Origin: Bosea sp. F3-2
GTDB lineage: Bacteria; Pseudomonadota; Alphaproteobacteria; Rhizobiales; Beijerinckiaceae
Assembly (NCBI RefSeq): GCF_008253865.1
Contig: NZ_CP042333.1
Span: 62,001 to 126,000 of the forward strand
Length of the DNA: 64,000 nucleotides
Direction: 5' to 3'
Shown here: piece by piece, positions 8,960-16,978 of the stretch
How positions within the stretch are numbered: the stretch's first letter is position 1
Layout of the letters: every line of letters starts with the position of its first letter
Position numbers and translations under genes: made by a program
Notes under the pieces: generated by a model
Told to the model about the DNA's origin: nothing
Database searches by the model: none
The model's input: the letters and a program-made list of their open reading frames with translations, nothing else

Positions 8960-9697
8960 ATGTCTGATAAAGTTGTCATCTCGACGGAAACGTTGGCGAA
9001 ACTCCGTAAGTGCGGCCAAGGCACTTTGACCACCCAGCTGTTCCGGCGCGGATATCGCCAGCAGTTTCTGGTCGGCCTCACCCCCCTCAATCGCAAGGCA
9101 GGCTCGTTCGCCGGCGAGGCATTCACGCTGCGCTTCATCCCCTCCCGGGAAGACAAGGATTGGGATCTGGGCGATCTCAAGAAGCGTGGCGAGGACAACA
9201 TCCAGTGGGAAGCTGTCGAGGCTATCGAAAGTGGTCAGGTTCTGGTCATCGACAGTCGGAATGATCCGAGAGCTGCCTCGGCTGGCAACATGCTGATGAC
9301 CCGGATGATGCGTAAGGGCGTCGCTGCCGCAATTACCGACGGAGCCTTCCGGGATGGCACAGAGATTTCCGAGATGCCCTTTCCCGCCTATTGCCGCGCG
9401 AATACGGCGTCGACGCGTCCCGCCTATCATCGTGCAATCGCCATGCAGGAGCCGATCGGCTGCGCCGAAGTCGCGGTCTATCCTGGTGACATCATCGTTG
9501 GGGACGCTGACGGGGTGACCGTCATCCCCCGCCAGCTTGCCGCCGAGGTGGCCGATGCGGCCTATGAGCAGGAGCGGCGCGAGAAATTTCTCTTCACCAA
9601 GATCGATGCGGGCGCTCCACTGTTTGGAACTTATCCAGCCGGTCCGGAGACGCTCGCAGAATACGAAGCGTGGCTCGCCGCGGGGAACGACCTGTGA
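8960..9697 (+). CDS. RraA family protein (4-hydroxy-4-methyl-2-oxoglutarate aldolase-like)
   Basis: Protein of 245 residues of the RraA fold. Characterised members include metal-dependent aldolases that cleave 4-hydroxy-2-oxo acids to pyruvate, and the RNase E regulator. The aldolase signature is present as AITDGAFRD (Arg-Asp pair) and VYPGDIIVGDADGVTVIP. The usual Gly-Glu before the active-site loop reads SAGNM, so a conserved acidic residue is replaced. It is longer than RraA (about 160), with a C-terminal helical extension. The ATG at 8960 has GGAG upstream. The stop overlaps the GTG of the next gene. Role in a sugar-acid route is inferred. Confidence 0.85.
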   Translation: MSDKVVISTETLAKLRKCGQGTLTTQLFRRGYRQQFLVGLTPLNRKAGSFAGEAFTLRFIPSREDKDWDLGDLKKRGEDNIQWEAVEAIESGQVLVIDSRNDPRAASAGNMLMTRMMRKGVAAAITDGAFRDGTEISEMPFPAYCRANTASTRPAYHRAIAMQEPIGCAEVAVYPGDIIVGDADGVTVIPRQLAAEVADAAYEQERREKFLFTKIDAGAPLFGTYPAGPETLAEYEAWLAAGNDL

Positions 9698-10170
9698 GCG
9701 CGTCGGACAATCGGGCGGGTAAGGCTGAGGCATTGATCCGCCATTATTTCGCGATGTGCAACGCAGCCGATAGACAAGGCTTGATCGACTGCTTCACCGC
9801 CGATGGTGTCCATTACTTCCCGCCGGGCCTACCGGGCGCGCCGTGGAGAGGCGCCGAGGCTATTGCAGAGGGCTGGGTCAACTGCGTGCGCAACCTCGGC
9901 TCGCGCTGGACAATCGAAAAAGTCCTATGCGGCGCCGATGGCCACGAGGCAGTGATCGAGTGGACGCATTGGAAGACCGCCATCGGCGAGGTGCTGCGAG
10001 GCGACGAGTGGTACATATTCAACGAAGACATCAGCCGTATTCGTGAGATCCGCGCCTATTATGCGAGCCCGGTCGACAAAACCGTACCGGTCAATCGCTT
10101 GCATGACTTCGATTACGAAGGCCGTGGCTATGCGCTTGAGCCGCCGAGCCCCGCACCGAAGATCGTTTAG
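9694..10170 (+). CDS. SnoaL-like / NTF2-fold small protein
   Basis: Protein of 158 residues with the pattern of the NTF2/SnoaL fold: an N-terminal helix (LIRHYFAMCNAADRQGLIDC), then FTADGVHYFPPG, a glycine-rich WRGAEAIAEGW segment, and strands such as AVIEWTHWKT. These folds act as isomerases, hydrolases or dehydratases on small acids and lactones. I take GTG 9694 as the start because it overlaps the RraA stop as GTGA. Tight coupling to the RraA gene suggests that the two act on the same compound. The specific reaction is unknown. Confidence 0.75.
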   Translation: MSASDNRAGKAEALIRHYFAMCNAADRQGLIDCFTADGVHYFPPGLPGAPWRGAEAIAEGWVNCVRNLGSRWTIEKVLCGADGHEAVIEWTHWKTAIGEVLRGDEWYIFNEDISRIREIRAYYASPVDKTVPVNRLHDFDYEGRGYALEPPSPAPKIV

Positions 10171-10182
10171 CGGAGCCAAGCC

Positions 10183-10476
10183 ATGCACTTCGCCATCATC
10201 GCCCGGGACTCCCGAGCGGCAGACACTCTCGCCCGCCGCCTCGCTGCGCGCGAAGAGCATCTCGAAGGCATTCATCGTATGAAGGCCGAAGGTACGATCG
10301 TCGATGGCGGCGCCATCCTTGGTGACGACGGTACGATGATGGGATCGATCGTCCTGTGCGACTTCCCTGACCGCGCTGCACTGGACGCGTATCTATCCTC
10401 GGAAATCTACGCCCGCGAGAAGGTCTGGGGCGAGATCGAAATCGTCCCCTTCCGGCGCGTTGCCTGGAAAAGCTGA
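10183..10476 (+). CDS. YciI family protein
   Basis: Small cytoplasmic protein of 97 residues with the YCII ferredoxin-like fold: MHFAIIARD first strand, R-x-x-HLEGI (the Arg/His region typical of the family), a G-A-I-L-x-x-D-G hairpin, and the DFPDRAALDAYLSSEIYARE helix. YCII proteins resemble muconolactone isomerase and are often found in degradation operons. It starts 12 bases after the SnoaL-like gene, so it is probably in the same operon. Function is not established. Confidence 0.85.
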   Translation: MHFAIIARDSRAADTLARRLAAREEHLEGIHRMKAEGTIVDGGAILGDDGTMMGSIVLCDFPDRAALDAYLSSEIYAREKVWGEIEIVPFRRVAWKS

Positions 10477-10551
10477 CACACAATTCGCGAAGGTATCGGT
10501 TTCGATGCCTTCGCTTCTGCCTCCCCTTAAACAGATGGATGAACTGGCGTG

Positions 10552-12066
10552 ATGCACTCCTTGACGGGCCGGCACCTTATAGCCGGTGTATGGATTGATT
10601 CCGGATCAACCTTCCGTTCAGAGCCGATCGATGGCGAAGGAGACGATTTCTCTATCGGCACTCCGGGTCTGGTTGCCGAAGCCGCACGTGCTGCCGAGGA
10701 AGCCTTCTGGTCATACGGCTACTCAACACGCGGGCAGCGCGCTGACTTCCTTGAGGCCATCGCAGACGAGATCGAACAACGCGCACCGTTGATCACCGCA
10801 ATCGCCACACGCGAGACCGGTTTGCCTGCGGGCAGGATTGAGGGCGAGCGCGGCCGTACGACCGGGCAGCTCCGCCTCTTCGCAGAGCACATTCGGAAAG
10901 GCAGACATCTAGATCGTCGACAAGATCCTGCTCTTCCGGACCGTAAGCCACTGGCTCGGCAGGAGCTTCGTCTGGTGCAGCGGCCGGTCGGTCCCGTGGC
11001 GGTCTTCGGTGCTTCGAACTTTCCTTTAGCGTTCTCGACGGCCGGCGGCGACACAGCTGCTGCGCTGGCGGCCGGTTGCCCAGTTGTCGTAAAGGGACAT
11101 AGCGCGCACCCAGGCACCGGCGAGATCGTCGCGCAGGCCTTGGCCGCAGCCATCGAGCGGATCGGCCTCCACCCGGGCGTTTTCTCACTCATCCAGGGCG
11201 GCAAGCGCGATGTCGGCGAGGCTCTCGTCAAGCACCCGCTGATCCGGGCTGTCGGCTTCACAGGTTCGCTCGCTGGCGGCCGGGCCTTGTTCGATCTCTG
11301 CGCGAGTCGCCCGGAGCCGATTGCCTTTTTTGGCGAGTTGGGCTCCATCAACCCGATGTTCATGCTGCCGGCGGCTGTCGCCGCCAGAGCAGCCGAGATT
11401 GGTAGCGCCTGGGCCGCGTCCTTGACGATAGGAGCAGGTCAGTTCTGCACCAATCCTGGCGTCGCCTTCATTGTCGAGGGCCCGGAAGCCGACACGCTCA
11501 TCGCATCTACAGTCGCTGCCCTCAAAGTCACGACAGAGCAGGCAATGCTGACCGACGGGATTGCCTCAGCCTATGCCAGCGGTGCCAATCGCTTAGATAA
11601 CATTGCGGGGGTTAAGCGCCTCGTAGGCACCCCTAGCGACGCGCGCCGCGCGGCACCCTATCTTTTCGAGACCGACGGTGAGACCTGGCTGCGGGAGCAC
11701 GCCCTCGCCGAAGAAGTCTTTGGTCCGCTGGGTTTGGTGGTCAAGCTCAAACAGGCCGGCGACATGGAAGAAATTGCGCGCCGCTTTGCCGGTCAGTTGA
11801 CGGCGACACTGCATGTCGAGGCGGGCGACCGCGACATCGCTAGCCGCCTCGTTCCAATTCTGGAGCGCAAGGCTGGACGCCTTTTGGCGAATGCCTTCCC
11901 CACAGGTGTCGAGGTCTGCGATGCGATGGTTCATGGCGGTCCTTATCCCGCCTCGACGAACTTCGGCGCCACTTCCGTCGGGACACTGTCGATACGCAGA
12001 TTCCTGCGGCCCGTTTGCTATCAGGGACTTCCCTCGCACCTGCTACCTGCGGATGCCGCCGACTGA
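10552..12066 (+). CDS. Aldehyde dehydrogenase (NADP+), 2-oxoglutarate semialdehyde dehydrogenase-like
   Basis: Soluble aldehyde dehydrogenase of 504 residues. The catalytic cysteine lies in GAGQFCTNPG (about residue 299) and the catalytic glutamate in FFGELGSINP (about 262). The sequences GASNFPLAFSTAGGDTA and GCPVVVKGHSAHPGT are characteristic of the 2,5-dioxovalerate/alpha-ketoglutaric semialdehyde dehydrogenase group, which performs the last step of oxidative pentose and hexarate pathways and yields 2-oxoglutarate. GTG 10549 and ATG 10552 are adjacent; I prefer the ATG. It lies 75 bases after the YciI-like gene and before the IclR fusion regulator. The group assignment is from memory of the family. 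Confidence 0.88.
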   Translation: MHSLTGRHLIAGVWIDSGSTFRSEPIDGEGDDFSIGTPGLVAEAARAAEEAFWSYGYSTRGQRADFLEAIADEIEQRAPLITAIATRETGLPAGRIEGERGRTTGQLRLFAEHIRKGRHLDRRQDPALPDRKPLARQELRLVQRPVGPVAVFGASNFPLAFSTAGGDTAAALAAGCPVVVKGHSAHPGTGEIVAQALAAAIERIGLHPGVFSLIQGGKRDVGEALVKHPLIRAVGFTGSLAGGRALFDLCASRPEPIAFFGELGSINPMFMLPAAVAARAAEIGSAWAASLTIGAGQFCTNPGVAFIVEGPEADTLIASTVAALKVTTEQAMLTDGIASAYASGANRLDNIAGVKRLVGTPSDARRAAPYLFETDGETWLREHALAEEVFGPLGLVVKLKQAGDMEEIARRFAGQLTATLHVEAGDRDIASRLVPILERKAGRLLANAFPTGVEVCDAMVHGGPYPASTNFGATSVGTLSIRRFLRPVCYQGLPSHLLPADAAD

Positions 12067-12168
12067 CGAAAAGTTCGCTTGATCTCCTAACGAGGCCTAT
12101 GAGCAATTTTGGCGAGGTGTGCACACCGACAGTAGCTGGTGTCTATCGCGTCGCTTGAGGAGGCCTTC

Positions 12169-13821
12169 ATGTCTGATCTGCCTGCCGCTCCGCAGACCTG
12201 GGATGCAGAAGCCGCGGGACGGCCGGAAGCGGTTGCTGGAACCCAGCTAATTGGTAAGGCCTTCCGCCTCATCGATATGATCGCCGAGGCACCGGGTCAT
12301 ATCGATGCCGGAGCGCTCACTGCGGCTACCGGATGGCCAAAGGCCACACTCTATCGAATTCTCTCTGCGGTTGTAGCGCAGGGATATGTGCGGCTCGACC
12401 CGATAGCCCAAGGGTACACGCTCGGCTATCGGTTGCTCGAACTGGCGCAAAATGTATGGACGGCGCCGGATTTGGCCGCCGTAGCGAGCATTGAGCTTCA
12501 GCGGTTGCGCGATATGACCGGCGAAACCGCCTATCTTGCTGTGCTACATGATGGTGCGGTCCTATCTCTTGGTAAGTTTGAAAGTCCCCATGAGGTGCGG
12601 TCGGCGGCGAAGCTCGGTGTCAGAAAGCCAATCCATTGCACCAGTCAAGGAAAGGCAATCCTCGCTTATTTGAAGGATGATGAGGCAGATGCCTTATTGA
12701 CCAAGAGACCGCTTGAGCGCTTCACGCCGCAGACAATTACGGACCTCGACTACCTGAGAGCCCAATTGCAGGTCGTGCGATCGCGAGGATATGCGGTCGA
12801 GGATCAAGAAATTCTCCTTGGTAATCGCTGTGTCGGCGCTCCCGTCCTTGACGTGACGGGTCGACCAATAGCCGCAATAAGTGTTGCTGCTCCAATTTAC
12901 CGCCTTACGGAGGAGCGGGTCGAGCAACTCGGCCCCGAAGTGGCGCTGGCGGCTCGGAATATCGGGCTAGCACTTCGGAGCGCGCCGGCGAGGCCCGCCA
13001 CTTCGAAGGCACTGTCATCTGAAAGCGGCAGTGATGCTGCACCCGCGTTCTACGGCGCGCACCCTGTTTGGAGCAGCACAAAATCATGCTTGCTGTGGGC
13101 CGACCGCCTCGCGCCCTGCCTGTACGCCTCCCGCGAGCGACGATCCGTACTGTTTCGCCCCGACCCCTCGCAACCCATAGACGGGGTTGCAGTCGGGCCA
13201 GATGACATCGCTATAGTCGTATCAGGCAAGCAGCTGGCAGAGGTGAATGATAAGGGCGAAAGTACCGTGACGGAGGTTTGCGAGCTGGCTGGGACGACAA
13301 CCCTGGCGCATCATCCCGACGGGCAGATTTGGGCCGCGGTCCGGCGCGGGGATGACACGCGCATCAGCTCGGTTCAAAAAGGCGGCGCGCTACGGGACGG
13401 TTGGAATGTTCGCGGACACATCACCGCGCTTGCTTGGAGCAAAGATGGCACAGAGTTGTTCGCGGCCGATCCGGAGAGGGGTACAATTCACCGTTTTGAA
13501 AGCAGAAAATCGTCTGGTCGACTCTTCGCCCGCGTGTTGCGCGTGTCCGGCGAGCCTCGCAGCCTCGCCATAGATAGCTCAGGCCGCTTGTGGGTAGGGC
13601 TCTACGATGGGTGGAGCGCCGCTCGCTTGTCCGAAGAAGGAGAAATTGAAAACTTGCTTCCCCTGCCAGTGCCCCGACCAACAGGGATCGCCTTTGATGC
13701 TGAGATCGCTGGCAAGCTCTATGTCACGACTGCTCGAATTGGGCTTTCCCGCGAGGTGCTTCGAAACGCACCTCTGTCGGGACAACTTCTAACGGCACAT
13801 TCCAGCCTAGACCGGCGATAG
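12169..13821 (+). CDS. IclR family regulator fused to a degenerate SMP-30/gluconolactonase propeller
   Basis: Protein of 550 residues with two parts. Residues about 27-92 are an IclR winged helix and about 100-280 the IclR effector domain (TSQGKAILAYL, SRGYAVEDQE, ISVAAPIYRL are typical). After a linker at 275-293, residues 294-550 match an SMP-30/gluconolactonase beta-propeller (PVWSSTKSCLLWAD, LYDGWSAARLSEEG, LYVTTARIGLS). In active lactonases a Glu in GEGPVW, an Asn-Asp, an Asn-Gly and an Asp in PDG bind metal and substrate. Here these positions read GAHPVW, TTLAHHPDG, ITALAW and EPRSLAID, so the site looks catalytically dead. The ATG at 12169 has GAGGAGG upstream. A sugar-lactone sensing role is inferred. 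Confidence 0.88.
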   Translation: MSDLPAAPQTWDAEAAGRPEAVAGTQLIGKAFRLIDMIAEAPGHIDAGALTAATGWPKATLYRILSAVVAQGYVRLDPIAQGYTLGYRLLELAQNVWTAPDLAAVASIELQRLRDMTGETAYLAVLHDGAVLSLGKFESPHEVRSAAKLGVRKPIHCTSQGKAILAYLKDDEADALLTKRPLERFTPQTITDLDYLRAQLQVVRSRGYAVEDQEILLGNRCVGAPVLDVTGRPIAAISVAAPIYRLTEERVEQLGPEVALAARNIGLALRSAPARPATSKALSSESGSDAAPAFYGAHPVWSSTKSCLLWADRLAPCLYASRERRSVLFRPDPSQPIDGVAVGPDDIAIVVSGKQLAEVNDKGESTVTEVCELAGTTTLAHHPDGQIWAAVRRGDDTRISSVQKGGALRDGWNVRGHITALAWSKDGTELFAADPERGTIHRFESRKSSGRLFARVLRVSGEPRSLAIDSSGRLWVGLYDGWSAARLSEEGEIENLLPLPVPRPTGIAFDAEIAGKLYVTTARIGLSREVLRNAPLSGQLLTAHSSLDRR

Positions 13822-13825
13822 TGGC

Positions 13826-13852
13826 GAGGCGGGTGCGATCGCCGCCTCTTTT
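13826..13852 (+). terminator. Rho-independent terminator after the IclR-SMP30 fusion gene
   Basis: GAGGCGG (13826-13832) pairs with CCGCCTC (13842-13848), followed by TTTT. It lies 4 bases after the stop codon and separates two convergent genes. Confidence 0.7.
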
Positions 13853-13862
13853 GATCAACACT

Positions 13863-14657
13863 TCACTGTTTGCTACCAGCCTGAATGGAGCTTGGGAGGT
13901 CCACCCCATGATACCTCCTGTAGATGGCGTTTAGTTTGCCATTTGCCAGGTTTGTTCTAACCCAATCATTGATCACGCTCGATAATTCAGCGTCGTTTTT
14001 GCGCAAGCCGATACCGACATCGAACTCTGCGATTGTGAACTTCTGCTCTATCTCACGTTTGGGATTTTGCTCCGCCACCCGCTTGATGACGGCCGGCTCC
14101 TGCACGACGATATCGACCTGACCGCTCGCGAACGCCGTCATGTTGGTCGACTCGTCGTCGAACCGGACGATCTCCAACCCCGGCAACTCCAGTTTTGAAA
14201 TAGCGGCATCGCCGGTTGTGCCGCGAGTCACGCCAACGCGCTTGCCGGCGAGATCCTTTGGATCGCGCAATTGCAATGTACGCGGCGCCGCAATGTATTG
14301 AATGGCGCTCGCGTAGGGGACCGAGAAATCGACCACTTTTTGTCGTTCGGCTGTGATCGAGAACGTCGAAATCACCACATCAGCCTTGCCCGTCAAAAGG
14401 ATTGGCACTCGGTTCGGGCCCGCGACCTCGACGATTTCCAAATCAACACCCAAGTCTCCCGCTAAGAGCACAGCAGTATCGTAATCGGAGCCCATCGGCT
14501 TCAGTGACATGTCCTTAAACCCCCACGGCGGCCTTCCGTATTCGAGGGCGACGCGGATCTTGCCGGCCTTCTTGATGGCGGCAGGGATAGTTTGAGCTCC
14601 AGCACTCAGCGAAAATACAGCCGCCGTTGCAGCAAACAAAATTTGACGACGGTTCAT
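13863..14657 (-). CDS. ABC transporter substrate-binding protein, SBP_bac_3
   Basis: Periplasmic binding protein of 264 residues with a signal peptide at 1-21 (FAATAAVFSLSAGAQ). The family signature reads STFSITAERQKVVDFSVPYA, with the carboxylate-binding arginine retained. The later ASGQVDIVVQEP segment has Glu near where amino-acid binders have the ammonium-binding Asp. The ATG at 14657 has GGGAGG upstream. It has no permease or ATPase beside it on its strand. It may serve one of the two ABC systems in the window, or be an orphan. Ligand is unknown. Confidence 0.88.
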   Translation of the reverse strand: MNRRQILFAATAAVFSLSAGAQTIPAAIKKAGKIRVALEYGRPPWGFKDMSLKPMGSDYDTAVLLAGDLGVDLEIVEVAGPNRVPILLTGKADVVISTFSITAERQKVVDFSVPYASAIQYIAAPRTLQLRDPKDLAGKRVGVTRGTTGDAAISKLELPGLEIVRFDDESTNMTAFASGQVDIVVQEPAVIKRVAEQNPKREIEQKFTIAEFDVGIGLRKNDAELSSVINDWVRTNLANGKLNAIYRRYHGVDLPSSIQAGSKQ

Positions 14658-15018
14658 TCAATCCTCCCGATTATCTTCTGAACGCACGAGGCGTCGAAGC
14701 TTTCCGACACTTGGCGCGCGGTTTTATTTCCTTCAGACCATATTATTGCACCGGCTAGCCGAGGAAAGTCCGATGAGCTTCGCGGCGGCGCGAGCGTCTC
14801 ACTATTTGGTATCAACCGGATTCAAGGTCTCGATCGGCTCATCCCTGAACTCGTCGACGCGATCCGACGCAGGGAAGGCTGCCGGCCGATATCCGCTTTC
14901 GACCATCCTCATGTGATCGCGGGACAGGCAGCCGCTTAGAGCTTCTGAATGATGCATCTCGACCGGCTTGTAGTGCCCAACGGCATTGATCTGCCCCCTT
15001 GACGCCAAGTTCCCGCCT
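14658..15018. other. Intergenic region with an unresolved 77-codon frame
   Basis: No recognisable gene. A minus-strand open frame at 14802-15035 has an ordered-looking sequence but matches no family I know. It may be a fragment. The region contains the promoter of the binding-protein gene. Confidence 0.35.
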
Positions 15019-15050
15019 GCGTAACTAGGATCCAAGTATCCTAGTTACGC
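15019..15050. promoter_or_regulatory. Perfect 13-base inverted repeat, candidate operator
   Basis: GCGTAACTAGGAT (15019-15031) and ATCCTAGTTACGC (15038-15050) form a perfect inverted repeat around CCAAGT. It ends 23 bases before the dehydratase start, is followed by A residues rather than T, and so looks like a protein-binding site rather than a terminator. The GntR protein encoded in this operon is the obvious candidate binder. Confidence 0.6.
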
Positions 15051-15073
15051 AAAAAACCCGGCTTGGACTTGTC

Positions 15074-16210
15074 ATGCGCGTCACCGAGGTCGTCTCCCAT
15101 GCCTGCCGTTTGCCCCCCGCGAGCCCATGGGAAGACGCGACCAACAAAGTGGACGGCCTCGAGATTATTTTCGTAGAGGTGCGAACCGATGGCGGCCTCA
15201 CCGGTATCGGCTTGACTTATACCGTCGATATCGGCGGCACCGTCATCAAGGCCCTGATCGACGACTACCTCACGACTCTCGTCATCGGCATGGATCCGCT
15301 GGATTACGAGCAGATCTGGAACAAGATGTCCCGCCAGTCCCGCCGCCTGGGCCTGGGGGTTAATTCGATGGCGATGGCCGCGATCGACGTGGCGATCTGG
15401 GACATCATCGGAAAGCATCACAAACAGCCGCTGTACAAGATGCTGGGCGGGGCGCGGCCATCGATCCCCGCCTATATAAGTGAGATCAACCTGAAGGCGG
15501 ACGATACGGTCGACGATCTCGTCCGGCGGGTCGACGATTATGTCGCGCGCGGCTTCACCAGCGCAAAGATCAAGATCGGGAAGCCCGATTTCGCAGAGGA
15601 TCTGGAGCGCATCGCTCGTGCCAAGGAGAGGCTCGGCCCCGGAGGCACCTTGTTTGTCGATCTCAACCAGCGCTGGAGCGCATCAGAAGCGATCACGAAG
15701 GCGGCCCAGCTGGACCGTTTCGGCCTCGGGTGGATCGAAGAGCCGACGCTCTATCAGGACATTCAGGGCCACGCGAACCTGAAAAAAGCCGTCCGGACGC
15801 CGATTGCGCTGGGCGAAAGCCTCTACAGCAGGGCCCAGTTCCTCGACTATCTGCGCGCGGATGCCGTCGATATCATCCAAGCCGACGTGGCCTTCGTCGG
15901 CGGCATCACCGAATGGCACAAGGTGGCGCATATGGCGTCCGCGTTCGGGCGGCCCGTCGCTCCGCATTTCATGATGGAATTGTCGCTGCAGCTGCTCTGC
16001 GGCGTGCAGAACGCCTTCATGCTGGAGGATGTCGTCGGCGGCAGTCTGACGGAGCTCGGCCTGGTTGAGGTTCCGATCAAGGTCGAGAACGGGATCGGCG
16101 TTCCCAGCAATCGCCCGGGCCATGGAATCGTCCCGGACTGGAGCGCGATCAAGCGGCACGAACTGACCCCCGAGAAGGTGCGCAAGGCTTTTGCCGGAGG
16201 AAGCAAGTAG
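15074..16210 (+). CDS. Mandelate racemase/muconate lactonizing enzyme family dehydratase
   Basis: Enolase-superfamily protein of 378 residues, first gene of the plus-strand sugar-acid operon. In the barrel the K-x-K catalytic pair is in SAKIKIGK (residues 165 and 167), metal ligands in VDLN (196), IEEP (223) and GES (248), an Asp in IIQADVAF (271), and the His base in APHFMME (298). This residue set is that of MR-type acid-sugar dehydratases and racemases. With a 5-dehydrogenase, a TIM-barrel isomerase and a mannonate-oxidoreductase-like enzyme downstream, an aldonate or hexonate substrate is likely. Exact substrate cannot be told from sequence. Confidence 0.9.
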   Translation: MRVTEVVSHACRLPPASPWEDATNKVDGLEIIFVEVRTDGGLTGIGLTYTVDIGGTVIKALIDDYLTTLVIGMDPLDYEQIWNKMSRQSRRLGLGVNSMAMAAIDVAIWDIIGKHHKQPLYKMLGGARPSIPAYISEINLKADDTVDDLVRRVDDYVARGFTSAKIKIGKPDFAEDLERIARAKERLGPGGTLFVDLNQRWSASEAITKAAQLDRFGLGWIEEPTLYQDIQGHANLKKAVRTPIALGESLYSRAQFLDYLRADAVDIIQADVAFVGGITEWHKVAHMASAFGRPVAPHFMMELSLQLLCGVQNAFMLEDVVGGSLTELGLVEVPIKVENGIGVPSNRPGHGIVPDWSAIKRHELTPEKVRKAFAGGSK

Positions 16211-16251
16211 TTTTGCTCCGCGGCCCCATCGCCGCGGTTCAGGAGCCCGCC

Positions 16252-16950
16252 ATGAAAGCCGATGTTCTCGTTGCCCAAAGACATACGCTGGAAACGGTCA
16301 TCTATGATGAGCTGCGCAAGCGGATCATCTCGCTGACCTATCCGCCCGGGACGATGATCTTCGAGAACGTCGTTGCGGCCGATTTTGGCGTGAGCCGCAC
16401 CCCGGTCAGGAAAGCGTTCGTCCATCTCGCGGCGGACGATCTCATCACCATCCTGCCGCAACGGGGCGCACAGATCTCCAACCTCTCGCTCGTCAAGGTG
16501 AAAGAGGCCCAGTTCGTCCGCGAAGCACTGGAGATCTCGGCCTTCAGCGAGGTTGCGCGAATCTGGGACAGCAATCGCGAGGATCATCGGGCAGCTGAAA
16601 CCGAAATTCTGGACCTCATCGAGCGCCAGAAGGCTTCGGTCGTGAAGAAGGATTACATGCTCTTCACGCAGCTGGACGAAGATTATCATAATCGGATTAT
16701 CGAGATATCCGGCAATTCCACGCTGCTTTCGATGGTGAACCACATGCGAGCTCACCTAAACCGCGTGCGTTATCTGGAGCTTCAGGAAGCGCAGCATGAA
16801 GAGCCTGCGATCGTATTTCACCAGCAGATCTTTGATGCGATCCGCCGCAATGACGTGACGGATACGGCCGAGAAGCTGCGCGCCCATCTGAAGATGCTCG
16901 AAGATATTCGCGACGAAATCTTCGCACGGCATCCGACGATGTTCGAATGA
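16252..16950 (+). CDS. GntR family transcriptional regulator (FCD domain)
   Basis: Regulator of 232 residues. The winged helix contains YDELRKRIISLTYPPGT and SRTPVRKAFVHLAADDL; the C-terminal FCD domain has FVREALEISAFSEVAR and the metal-binding-type histidines in DEDYHNRIIEISGN and FHQQIFDAI. The ATG at 16252 has AGGAG upstream; a TTG at 16213 is less likely. It lies 41 bases after the dehydratase gene in the same operon, which suggests autoregulation through the 15019-15050 palindrome. Confidence 0.9.
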   Translation: MKADVLVAQRHTLETVIYDELRKRIISLTYPPGTMIFENVVAADFGVSRTPVRKAFVHLAADDLITILPQRGAQISNLSLVKVKEAQFVREALEISAFSEVARIWDSNREDHRAAETEILDLIERQKASVVKKDYMLFTQLDEDYHNRIIEISGNSTLLSMVNHMRAHLNRVRYLELQEAQHEEPAIVFHQQIFDAIRRNDVTDTAEKLRAHLKMLEDIRDEIFARHPTMFE

Positions 16951-16978
16951 CTGCATATCCGCCCGGAAAGAACAGCCG

